From: Alviniconcha marisindica
Taxonomy: Eukaryota > Mollusca > Gastropoda > Provannidae
Direction of reading: 5' to 3'
Assembly: GCA_018857735.1 (NCBI GenBank)
Contig: JABMCL010002966.1
Coordinates: 248,501-312,500, forward strand
DNA: 64,000 nucleotides
Below, piece by piece: positions 50,081 through 64,000 of the stretch (the stretch's first letter is position 1; each line of letters starts with the position of its first letter). The notes under the pieces are model-generated. The model was not told where the DNA came from and ran no database searches. It saw only the letters and a list, made by a program, of their open reading frames with translations. The position numbers and the translations under genes were made by a program.

Positions 50081-51591
50081 GAAAGAAAATCTGCTAAGAC
50101 TGTGACATAATAAGAGAAGTAAAGGAATGAAAGCAAAATGTAATGGAAGAAGAAAAAAAACTTCAAGATCAAAAACAGATTCTGATCGGAGATGCTCACG
50201 ATTCAATCACAAACAAAATGTATCATCAGTATGCATGATACTGTGATGCTCTTTCAAGTTGAAGCAACCCCAGTGTTTATCTTTACAAACTATTTGCTCT
50301 GTTTATCACCAGTGCATACATTTATTTTTAGATCAGTCAGTTTACTTAAGTTCAGATGCATGATGAGCACCAACACATACAGAGAGTATGGTGTGATATG
50401 AAAGTGGAAAAAAATCCAGGGCATACTATATAACACCTGTTTCAACTGAACAAATCAAATATGTAGCATGAATCTGGTTAAAGTTTAAAAGCAATAACAA
50501 CCGCGTACCACTGAAGACCGCAAATTAACCAAACAAATTTGGATTCACGCATCAAGACACATCACAATCAGCACAGACAGCTAAGTGGAGACAAGAAAAT
50601 CTTGAAGAGGCAGGGGTCACTGACATCTGCTACAACTGCCTTGAACTTTGAACCTGAACTCTCGTCACATGCTATCCAATTAGTTTCAAGCTTTTTGACA
50701 CCACACGCATTGCATTGTTGCCCAAGACAAGGGACTTTCCTGATCTAAAAATAAAGATGAGCCAATAGCTATATCTAACTATGGTAAATCAAAAAGTGCA
50801 ACTGAACCATCACCCTCTGGCAGATTGTATGATCTGAAAGTTGATGATAATGTCTTAATTTTCAAGGAATGACTCCACATGATCTGCCATCTTGCTGTTA
50901 ATCAAACAACACTGTTAATATGCAGAGACTTTTATGCAAGATGCTACACCTCCCATCACTACCATAAAACAAATGACAGCAAATCAACAGAACCTCCCCC
51001 CACCCCCACCCCCCAAAAATAAATAAATCAACTGTAGTTTAATAATGAAAAAACAACAACAAAACACATCAATTCAAAAATTTCAAATTGAAGAATGATT
51101 TTTAACACACCACAGACCCTGAATCGGCAAATACTGCTTCAGATAGGCAGACACACAATTACACACACACACACACACACACAGGTGTGGCCTGTGAGAC
51201 AAGCGCGTCCCAGTTCAACAACAGCAGTAAACCTTCGTTAGAGTAGTTGCACCACTGTGCAAATCAGAGGGAGAGCATTGAACAACACAATCCTCAGTCT
51301 GTTTGCCCAGAAAACATTTCAGATTCTTATTCACCAAGTTTTACAACAAGGAAAGTATCTCAAAAAGCGGTAAACATACAAGCATAAGCAAACAACATTA
51401 ACTGTGTATTCCTGTCCTGAAGGAAGCTTTTGTGGGGTGCAAGACCTGCTTCTGAATCTTTTCCCATCCAGTCACAAACCAGGATCAAAACAAAAGCTAT
51501 AATGTGGGTGCCCCAAACAAACAAAATTAGGCAACTTTATCTCTCTAGCCATGCACACTTGTGTCTAAATGCTCTCCTTTTTAGTCGGTCC

Positions 51592-52090
51592 TAGGATTTG
51601 GGTGGGGGGTGGTGAGTTGGTCCTAGGATTTGGGGGTGGGTGGGTGGGTGGGGTGAGTTGGTATTAAGATTTTTTTTGGGTGGTGGTGGTGGTGAGTTGG
51701 TCCTAGGATTTGGGGGTGGGTGAGTTGGTATTAACAATTTTTTTGGGTGGTGGTGGTGGTGGTGAGTTGGTCCTAGGATTTGGGGGTGGGTGGGGTGAGT
51801 TGGTCTGAGGATTTGGGGTGGGGGGGGGTTGAGTTGGTCCTAGGATTTGGGTGGGGTGGTGGTGGGGGGTGAGTGGGTTGGGGTGGTGGGTGTGGGTGGG
51901 GGGGGGGGAGTTGGTCCTAGGATTTGGGTGGGGGGTGGGGGTGGTGGTGAGTTGGTCCTAGGATTTGGGGGGGAGGGGGGGGAGAGCTGTTCCTAAAATT
52001 GGGGGTGACAGGTGGGGGGGAGGGGGGAGTTGGTCCTAGGATTTGGGGGGGTGGGGGGTGAGTTGGTTTGGTGGTGGGGGAGGGGGCAGT
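51592..52090 (+). repeat. G-rich degenerate tandem repeat
   Basis: Units of about 30-60 bases carry GAGTTGGTCCTAGGATTTGG followed by GGGTGGGTGGG-type runs. About 500 bases of the plus strand are largely G and T with dozens of G3+ runs, strongly predicting G-quadruplexes. Confidence 0.9.
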
Positions 52091-52371
52091 AAATGTTTTA
52101 TTCACGCAACACAGTTCAGCTTGCCTGATTTTCAGTTTCTGGCACCACCACACGCCCCTCTGTACTCCAGTTTATCTCGGGAAACGATCACGCTCTGAGC
52201 AAATTTATGTATTTTACTGCTATTCGATTAACAGATGTTTACGTCTACAATAACAGTTGGTTAGTTGGTGGCAGAACTAAGACTTGGTTCAAAAGATCAT
52301 CGATTCTGATTGAAATTAGGCCTGTCCTTCCACCTCTTCAGTTCCTTCAACAGGCCTCCAGGCAGGTAGAT

Positions 52372-52460
52372 CACAGCTGATGGGAGCAGGTAGATCGCAG
52401 CTGATGGGAGCAGGTAGATCACAGCTGATGGGAGCAGGTAGATCGCAGCTGGTGGGAGCA
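52372..52460 (+). repeat. 24-bp repeat, about 4 copies
   Basis: AGCAGGTAGATCACAGCTGA plus TGGG occurs four times with a single alternating base (ATCACAG or ATCGCAG). Confidence 0.9.
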
Positions 52461-52689
52461 TCAGTGGGAAGCAGCTCTGAAGCCATTGGTCAGAAACAGA
52501 CTTGGACTGTATCATGTGCACATGCGATTCCCCAGCATGCAAATCATAAGCCTCCTCTCCTCCAGAAAAAGTAACCCAGCACAAAATCAAACAGTATGAT
52601 GAGCCAGCCTTGCAAAATAATGCATCAGCAAAATCCAAACACTGTTCATGGCACAGGGAGTGGGCTACAAACTGGAGAGAGCAAGGGGA

Positions 52690-53645
52690 AAAAGCTGCAT
52701 CTTGCGTAGGTCAGAAACATGAAGTAATGGGGGAAAAGTTTCATCTTGTGTAGGTCAGAAATATGATTAATGGGGAAAAAAATTCATCTTGTGTGGGTCA
52801 GAAACATGAAGTAACTGGAAAAAGTTTCATCTTGTGTAGGTCAGAAATATGAAGTAACAGGGGAAAAGTTTCATCTAGTGTAGGTCAGAAATATGAAGTA
52901 ATGGAGAAAAAGTTTCATCTTGCGTAGGTCAGAAATATGAAGTAATGGGGAAAAAGTTTCATCTTGTGTAGGTCAGAAATATGAAGTAATGGGGAAAATG
53001 TTTCATCTTCCGTGGGTCAGAAATATGAAGTAATGGGGAAAAAGTTTCATCTTGTGTAGGTCAGAAATATGAAGTAATGGGGGAAAAGTTTCATCTTGTG
53101 TAGGTCAGAAATATGAAGTAATGGGGAAAAAGTTTCATCTTCCATGGGTCAGAAATATGAAGTAATGGTGAAAAAGTTTCATCTTGTGTAGGTCAGAAAT
53201 ATGAAGTAATGGCAAAAAAGTTTCATCTTGTGTAGGTCAGAAATATGAAGTAATGGCAAAAAAGTTTCATCTTGTGTAGGTCAGAAATATGAAGTAATGG
53301 GGAAAATGTTTCATCTTCCGTGGGTCAGAAATATGAAGTAATGGTGAAAAAGTTTCATCTTGGGTAGGTCACAAATATGAAGTAATTGGGAAAATGTTTC
53401 ACCTTACATGGGTCAGAAACATAAAATAATGGGGGAAAAGTTTCATCTTGTGCAGGTCAGAAATATGAAGTAATGGTGAAAAAGTTTCATCTTGTGTAGG
53501 TCAGAAACATGAAGTAACAGGGAAAAAGTTTCATCGTGTGCAGGTCAGAAATATGAAGTAATGGGGAAAAAGTTTCATCTTGCGTAGGTCACAAATATGA
53601 AGTAAAGGGGAAAAAAGTTTCATCTTGTGTAGGTCACAAAGTCGG
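52690..53645 (+). repeat. 44-bp minisatellite
   Basis: About 21 copies of a 44-bp unit with AAAAAGTTTCATCTTGTGTA, GGTCAGAAATATGAAGTAAT and GGGG. Variant units (TTCCGTGGG, GGCAAA) recur at intervals, so blocks have been duplicated together. Confidence 0.95.
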
Positions 53646-54534
53646 TCAACTGGGTGAGCACTTCAGTTGATTATGCCTTTCTGGCACACACATTTTTCTT
53701 TTACTTACATTCATACAGTTTGCACACATGATAACAAGCAGGAACCATTTCACAAAACAGATGTGACCAATTTGCTGGGTCTATAGTTTTTATTGGCTGG
53801 ATCCATTACATGACGGCAGCACATCGGTACACTGTGCTGCACATGCACACACTACACACTTAACCCTGCTTTGCAGCTGCAGATTCTCCTGGAGAATAAA
53901 TACTTGAAGTGCCTGTGACCATGAAACTGAACAGGAGTTCACACAAGAACTGTCATGCTTTTTGTCCAAAACGCACAAATCTTCCGTCAAGTCCACAAAG
54001 GCTCAATGTTTAACAGCACTGAAAACAAACTGCGTGATGAACTTTGAAAGCATCAAGTCAATGCTAATAGGGATCAATTTGACCCACAGACTAGTTTCAA
54101 AAAGAAATCACTCACACTTCCACAAGAGGGATGTACAATGGTTACACCAATGCTCAGTCACTTAACTCGACATAATACTTCCAAAGAGTCATGGTAGCAG
54201 TCTCTCCCAACAACCCACCTTCAACATAAAACTGCTCTGACTGAAATGAAGAGTGTATCTCCATGGCAACTGTCCACCACAGCGACTAGCTCACACAGTT
54301 ATCACCACACACAGCATTGCAGTACTCTCAGTGTGAATCACAGTCAAACTCATGATTCTCACCATCACTGAAACAGTTCAAGCCAACTTGCAACAGACTG
54401 TCTGGACGCACAAGGTGCGGTGAAGGTAACAATCCATCTTCAGCATATTTTGTCACTACCTTTGTGCCTCTGCCAAAGCTCAGGTCAACCCACAACCAGG
54501 CTATGCTTTGGACAGTCCACCACTATCCAAAAGG

Positions 54535-54865
54535 TAATGCAATATCCTTTGCCCTTCCAAACCCATGCATAAGACCTAGGGGTTCCTTGCCATTACAATG
54601 TCCTTTGCATTTCCCAACCCATGTGCAAAATTTAGGAATTCCTTGTTAATGCAATGTCCTTTGCACTTCCCAACCCATGCGTAAAACTTTGGAATTCCTT
54701 GTCAGTGCAATGTCCTTTGCACCTCCCAACCCATGCGCACGACTTAGGAATTCCTTGTCAATGCAATGTCCTTTGCACTTCCCAACCCATGCGCACAACT
54801 TAGGAATTCCTTGTCAATGCAATGTCCTTAGCACTTCCCAACCCATGTGTAAAACTTAGCAGTTC
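54535..54865 (+). repeat. 56-bp tandem repeat, about 6 copies
   Basis: TGCAATGTCCTTTGCACTTC, CCAACCCATGCGCA and TTAGGAATTCCTTGTCAA recur at about 56-base intervals; the outer copies are more diverged. Confidence 0.9.
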
Positions 54866-55044
54866 CTTGCTGATTGAGGAAGTGATAGGTGACACGATAA
54901 GAGAATCATCAATCTCTATCAAGCCGGCTTAACAACACCTGCACCCTACCCATAACACTTTCTACTCATCGCTGAAGAAAACCAATGGCAGGGGAAACAA
55001 TAAAACCCTTAAAACAGCTCTGTTCTGGTAGCATGCTGGTCAAG

Positions 55045-55091
55045 TCATGTTTCTGAATCTTGACGAGAATTTTTTGCTGTTCGTCTCCGTG

Positions 55092-55122
<31 letters not shown>

Positions 55123-55176
55123 CTGCTGGGCTTTTCTAGCAGCATCGTTGTAGCTGAATGGCTGGAAACAGAACGC
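55045..55176 (-). CDS. slo: Candidate distal alternative terminal exon of slo (BK channel)
   Basis: After a good acceptor (CTGTTTCCAG ending at 55177), 43 codons run to TGA. They begin AFCFQPFSYNDAARKA, continue as 12 Gln, and end PRRRTAKNSRQDSET. The main slo exon ending LLPTDH (61615) stops in phase 0, and this exon starts in phase 0. The joined sequence TDHAFCFQPFSY keeps the spacing of the family segment after the last conserved TD (human TDLIFCLMQFDH, fly TDQVFVLMQFDP). It therefore fits an alternative 3' terminal exon giving a short tail, 4.45 kb beyond the end of the other terminal exon. Its poly-Gln is CAG/CAA-coded. It could be a chance open frame; the residue match and the phase argue otherwise. 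Confidence 0.6.
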
Positions 55177-56008
55177 CTGGAAACAGACAAAATGGTGTAC
55201 AGTTAGGAATCCAGAAGAGTAGACCTGCGCGAATATGTCAAGGAAATGCAGTCAGGATTACCAAATGGGAGTGATAGGCAACAAAAATGTATCTGAATAT
55301 GTATATTTAACAACATAATTATACACACGGGCCAAATGTCAAATGAAACACTTCAATTTCCATGAACACAAAATCTGCTGTATTCATAGTTTGCATACTT
55401 AACAAATCCCAAATGTACAGCAGTGGAACACAGTATGCATGACTGCTCACACAAATCATCAAAACAGAGAGAAGCATGACTGCAGTGATATTCCGTCAGG
55501 TGAGCATGGATAATTATCAGGTAAGAGATGCAGGAAAACAATTTCCAGCCACTACTTCTGCATGCAAACACTACCTGTGTAAACAGGTCACTCACATCAC
55601 TTTACCTCAAGCACTTTCTACAGGTGCCTGGAAACGGACCAACATGGAACTCAAACATGCCCACACACTGCTCCCACCCCCCCTCACCATCCCTACCTCT
55701 ACCCCTTTGCCCACCTGAAATTTTCAAATTTGCAATCTGACCTGGTAAAAATTTAAAACAGGAAAGCATGTCTATTACAGATTTATTGTTTGTACTTGTA
55801 CTGTTTCAAAGAACTGACTAATACAAAGTTTTACCTCAGTTTTATCAATGAGGAATTTCTTTATTCTACTTCAGCTATCAAACGTATGTCTACTGATTTG
55901 TGTGCTAATACTTAACAACAGATGACGAACATTGACAGTCCAGTCTAGGCGACAGCAGTTTTCTAACACAACTAGAATCTGAAGTCAGATTCAAAACATG
56001 CTCTTTAA

Positions 56009-56418
56009 AGGGGAACTGAACCAAAAACGCAAACCAGACTGAAAACAAAAACTGTGCAATTTTTTTTTTTTATCTGTGTGCTTCATTTTGGTTGTTCTAT
56101 CAACATCATACGAAAGAAGTCCTTTTAAAGAAATATATATTTTATTCAACTCCTCAGGTTACAGCCATGTTGGGTTGCTCTTCGCTGATGAAGAGCAGTG
56201 AAAGGTTGGTACACAAACTATTTGATATGTTCACCACACATGCCAGCCTTCTTTTTGACATCCCTGTTACAGACAAAGAATGGCAGCACTGTGGTTCGTT
56301 TTTTTTTGCAACATTTAAAGCATGGATTTTGAACAAAGAGGATGACAAACAAAGTGAGCAACTGCTGTGTGTGCTGTGGACAGGGCCTGTGATTCTACTT
56401 TTTTGGTTTGGTTCCCCT
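56009..56418. mobile_element. Non-autonomous DNA transposon with TTAA target site
   Basis: The left end AGGGGAACTGAACCAAAAA and the right end TTTTTGGTTTGGTTCCCCT are inverted copies with two mismatches over 19 bases. Each is bordered by TTAA (56005-56008 and 56419-56422), the target duplication made by piggyBac-type and some related elements. The 410-bp interior has no credible transposase. A decayed relative lies at 46330-46720. Confidence 0.75.
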
Positions 56419-57289
56419 TTAAATGGTCAGCTGACTGTCCATAGCAAGCAGAGATGGACAAAATAACTGTTGTGTGAATGGACAGTGTTGGTGTCTATAT
56501 GGACACATTTCTGTTATAAGAGACTGCCTAACAGTCAGTTAAACACAGACACAGCATAACCTAATAATAATGATAATACGAAAACACAAGACACAGTGTA
56601 ACCCAATGATTGACATGGCACAGCTGGATGTAAAGGAAGAACAAGAAGAAAGCATGGTGGTTTCATGCCACTGGAATTTCCATTAGCAGCTGAGTTTAAA
56701 AGACTACAACTACTGAAAAGGAAAGCAAAAGCAAACAGATTCTGAATCTCAACTATCACAGTTAGACAGTTAGTTCTTGGACTAACATCCCATCAAGGTG
56801 ATAGGTATCACAGAAGTACATGTAGAATGTTTCTGTAATCAGTGTAAAATATTCAGTACAGTCAAACCTCTCAAGAAATACCATTTCAGGACTTTGAAGA
56901 CTACATTTTAAAAACCTAAACCCTTCATACTTTAAATGAACTATATAGTCTTCTCAAAATATCTGTATTTTTAGAGGGTTTTTTAAATATATATATTGGT
57001 TTTAAATAATTATTTAGGGAGGTATTTTCAGGATGGTCTTTTAGTGTGGTCCCTTTAAGGAGATCTTTATAGGGTGGTCTACTTAGGGTGGTCCTTTAGG
57101 TCTTTTGTGGAGGTCTTTTCAGGGTAGTCTGCTTAGGGTGGTCTTTCATCAAGAGTCCCATGGCACTGTCAACTACTGACAACCAGCTATAGAAAGCTAG
57201 TCACTCATGCAGAATCACATGTGAGCGCAATGACTCTGCTTGAGAGTGGAGAATAGCGCTATATAAAAGCGATCAACAACATCAGCTCA

Positions 57290-57512
57290 TTGTGTTCTAC
57301 ACCCACGCATTCACACACACTGAAAGTCTTTTGGGCTTTCCTAAAAATAATGCAAAACACAGTTTGTTCTACACCCACACATTCACACACACTGAAACAG
57401 TCTTTTGGGCTTTCCTAAAATAATGCAAAACACAGTTTGTTCTACACCCACACATTCACACACACTGAAACAGTCTTTTGGGCTTTCCTAAAAAATAATG
57501 CAAAACACAGTT
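57290..57512 (+). repeat. Three tandem copies of about 75 bp
   Basis: TGTTCTACACCCACACATTC, then ACACACACTGAAACAG, then TTTTGGGCTTTCCTAAAA and ATGCAAAACACAGTTT, three times with small length differences. Confidence 0.9.
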
Positions 57513-57699
57513 TAACTTTGTGAGTTACAGCAAGCAGAAACTACTTCTGCCACCATAGCAGAATGCTAGTTACTGAAGGTTACTACTGCTGAAAGTACAC
57601 CTGAGGTGAAACTCTGAACACGACAAAAACACTTTGCTTTTAGCCCCTCCACGGAGGCTCCAGAAAATGAGAGGCCAATAAAGTACACCTGAGGTGAAA

Positions 57700-58070
57700 C
57701 TCTGAACACAACAAACACTTTGCTATTAGCCCCTAACTCTGAACACGACAAACACTTTGCTATTAGCCCCTAACTCTGAACACGACAAACACTTTGCTAT
57801 TAGCCCCTAACTCTGAACACGACAAACACTTTGCTATTAGCCCCTAACTCTGAACACGACAAACCTTTGCTATTAGCCCCTAACTCTGAACACGACAAAC
57901 ACTTTGCTATTAGCCCCTAACTCTGAACACGACAAACACTTTGCTATTAGTCCCTAACTCTGAACACGACAAACACTTTGCTATTAGCCCCTAACTCTGA
58001 ACACGACAAACACTTTGCTATTAGCCCCTAACTCTGAACACGACAAACACTTTGCTATTAGCCCCTCCAC
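57700..58070 (+). repeat. 37-bp minisatellite
   Basis: About 10 nearly identical copies of CTAACTCTGAACACGACAAA followed by CACTTTGCTATTAGCCC. Flanking single units read CTCCACGGAGGCTC or CTCCACCATGGCTC in place of the start, which shows the ancestral longer unit. Confidence 0.95.
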
Positions 58071-58616
58071 CATGGCTCAAGAAAACGAGAGGCCAATAAT
58101 GGCAACGTGAAATGTCTCTGGTGGGGGACAAATATTTAAGAGTGTGTATATTCATTATCAAAGTCATATCAAAGTCCACATGCTCTCTCACACAGACCAG
58201 TAAAAAAGTACACACAAAGGAGCAAAAAATAACAAACAAACAAACCAAAAAAGTTGTTATGCGCAGATACAAGTTAAATGCAGGTTATGAAAACAGAAGC
58301 CCCAAACCAAGAGTTAACAGGGGTTAGATTGGTCAGTGGACTACACTTCAGTCTAGTCTAGTTAAGAGCCCAGTCATTACCCAAGCAAGTGGCCTCTAAC
58401 TCTGGCTGTGTTGATCAATAAAAATGGACAGCAACCCTCACGTCTGCCGGACATTCTCTTAGGCGAGGGGCAGCACTTGCACTTGGTGGTTATTTTCTCA
58501 GACGGTGGGCATTTTCTCAGGTGGTGGGCATTTTCTAAGGCAAGGGGCTTTTTTTTTAATGGGCAGGACAACGTTCTTATTTGGTCAGATTTTCTCCTCT
58601 TTTTTTTTTTAATGGG

Positions 58617-59085
58617 CATGGCAACAGAAAGGGAGAGGTGGCATGGAAACAGAAGGGGTCAGAGGGCAGCATGGCACCAGAAAGGAAGCATGGCAACAGA
58701 AAGGGAGAGGTGGGCATGGCAACAGAAAGGGGGCATGGCAACAGAAAGGGAGAGGGGGCATGGCAACAGAAAGGGGGCACGGCAACAGAAAGGGTGATAG
58801 GAGCATGGCAACAGAAAGGTACTATGTGCATGGCAACAGAGAGGGAGAGGGGGTATGGCAACAGAAAGGGGGCATGGGAGCACGGCAACAGAAAGGTGCA
58901 TGGCAACAGAAAGGGAGAGGGGGCATGGCAACAGAAAGGGGGCACAGCAACAGAAAGATGCATGGCAACAGAAAGGGAGAGGTGGCATGGCAACAGAAAG
59001 GGGGCACGGCAACAGAAAGGTGCATGGCAACAGAAAGGGAGAGGGGGCATGGCAACAGAAAGGGGGCACAGGAACAGAAAGGACA
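58617..59085 (+). repeat. Short-period minisatellite (about 20-25 bp)
   Basis: About 20 copies of GCATGGCAACAGAAAGG followed by GAGAGG, GGG or T. Long open frames on both strands here are composition artefacts. Confidence 0.95.
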
Positions 59086-59626
59086 CAACAAAGATCAGTG
59101 TGGGGAACAGCTAACAGTGTGATGATTTTTGCTAAAACAGATGAGGAACATCTGCTGGATAATATATATAGAAATCCAATTTAAATTAAAAAATATTGCA
59201 AAAATTGTGAAATGTTCCGCTGGTCTTGTGTAATGCTTCAACAGTAGAAGCATCTTTTTGCTTATTTTCCTTTTTCTTATTTACCGGATTCAGTTCTTCA
59301 ACTGCATTTCACTTGTCATAAATCTTGATGGTTGACCGAACACAGCAAAAAATCAGGGTATTCACCCTTATAACAGAAAGATTGTCTGCAGCGGTAAAGC
59401 AGGGCTGTTTTTGCATGTATGGTCTTTTTAAGAGCTGTGAATGCAACCTTTGTTTGTCATGCATTTTAGCAAGTTATTTCAAAGCTTTACATTATGTACT
59501 GGACAAAATCAGATCTGACAAGGTTTGTTTTCGAGCTGTGCAGCAAGCTTATCAACTTTTACAATTTCTCTGTGTATATGAGACTGCAGATTAAGAGAAC
59601 ACTATGCAGGTTTGGTGGAAAGTCCC

Positions 59627-63540
<3,914 letters not shown>

Positions 63541-63823
63541 CTGAAACACAAACCCCTCCCATAGAACATCAGCTGCTCAGCAAAAATAAAGACTGACATG
63601 GACTTTTCTTTTGGTTCTCTTCAACACATGAAAAGAACACAAACAGAAACCAGTTTTGATGCAGAAATGACATGAAGATGAAAAATAATGTAGGCAACTC
63701 AGGTCTTTGTTGTTGTACTTGTGTTACGGATTTCAAGCACTAGTTAACTCCTTTGTGTATTAATTTTGGCATAAAGACAGTTTAAAAAAACAACCACACA
63801 CACACAAAAAGCGCACCATATAC

Positions 63824-63846
63824 CTGTCGACAGGGTTGTGCTCATT
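63824..63846 (-). CDS. Possible small upstream slo exon
   Basis: A good donor (GACAG then GTATAT) ends a short segment reading ATG AGC ACA ACC CTG TCG ACA G. Its phase matches the two-base start of the exon at 63540, which would give a MSTTLSTA-like join before FMPAGF. The only nearby acceptor-like AG lies inside the ATGAG, and an in-frame TAA sits just upstream, so this is either a very small exon, an alternative start, or chance. Confidence 0.2.
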
Positions 63847-64000
63847 GCAGATTAACAGAGAAGAGGTTCATGATCAATATTACAAAAAAGGAAAATGATC
63901 CCTCTTTTTGTTTTCCCTTTTCTCCTCTGCTCTTCCTGAGATTTGTGTGTTGTCTGGAGCTAAAGTGTTAGAAACAGAGAATCAGAGAGAGAGTGATGTG

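Larger units (their letters stand above)
44241..55044. other. Repeat-rich interval between RRS1 and slo
   Basis: This interval lies between convergent genes. It holds MITE copies, a transposon relative, SINE and LINE tails and six minisatellites (listed separately). Unique AT-rich sequence makes up the rest. I find no open frame resembling a known protein; the long frames at 48072-48701 come from tandem repeats. The slo 3' UTR may extend in from the right: a minus-strand AATAAA lies near 53786-53793. Confidence 0.6.
55177..59626. other. Interval between the two slo terminal exons
   Basis: If the distal exon is real, this is intron plus the 3' UTR of the proximal isoform. It holds a TTAA-flanked transposon, three tandem arrays and AT-rich unique sequence. 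No further coding segment was recognised on either strand. Confidence 0.5.

Noticed and set aside
52297..52638. 113-codon minus-strand open frame
   Set aside because: The core is the 24-bp repeat translated as IYLLPSA; the flanks resemble nothing known.
58408..59122. Cys/Phe-rich and Gly/Lys-rich open frames of up to 177 codons
   Set aside because: They come from the CATGGCAACAGAAAGG minisatellite and are open on both strands only through base composition.

Overview
This window is nuclear DNA from an invertebrate animal. Five multi-exon or animal-type genes with GT-AG introns, abundant (CA)n, (ATT)n and poly-G tracts, minisatellites and decayed transposons all point that way. The protein resemblances (a BK channel close to the insect and vertebrate forms, GET4, RRS1, EXOSC5 and DDX5/17) and the repeat style suggest a lophotrochozoan, most likely a mollusc. 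The species is inference; I cannot name it.

Layout from left to right: EXOSC5 (minus, coding 39-707); DDX5/DDX17 (plus, 13 coding exons, 2867-17958); GET4 (minus, 9 exons, 34798-25552); RRS1 (plus, 10 exons, 35668-44240); and the 3' part of a slo/KCNMA1 BK channel gene (minus, from about 63540 down to 59627, with a candidate second terminal exon at 55176-55045). The gene order gives two head-to-head pairs (EXOSC5/DDX5 and GET4/RRS1) and two tail-to-tail intervals (17959-25551 and 44241-55044) that are rich in repeats. I joined every exon by reading frame and splice phase, and all joins are in phase. EXOSC5, DDX5 and RRS1 share RNA processing or ribosome assembly as a theme. GET4 acts in tail-anchored protein targeting and slo in membrane excitability, so this is not a functional cluster.

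The most interesting observations are these. (1) slo appears to have two related, alternative terminal exons that join in phase to the same upstream exon. One encodes a 431-residue repetitive tail. The other encodes a 43-residue poly-Gln tail about 5.7 kb downstream. (2) The last coding segment of GET4 has been copied into a degenerate tandem array of roughly 90-bp units just downstream of the gene. (3) A tandem duplication across the 3' splice site of RRS1 exon 5 created three decoy acceptors, each followed by an in-frame stop. (4) A 402-bp element with inverted ends and hAT-like zinc-finger remnants sits in RRS1 intron 7. (5) Several dispersed repeat families (fold-back MITEs, a TTAA-flanked element, LINE 3' ends with ATT tails and a short SINE-like core) recur across the window.

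The intervals between genes hold at least ten minisatellites and no convincing further genes. I found no rRNA, tRNA or CRISPR array.
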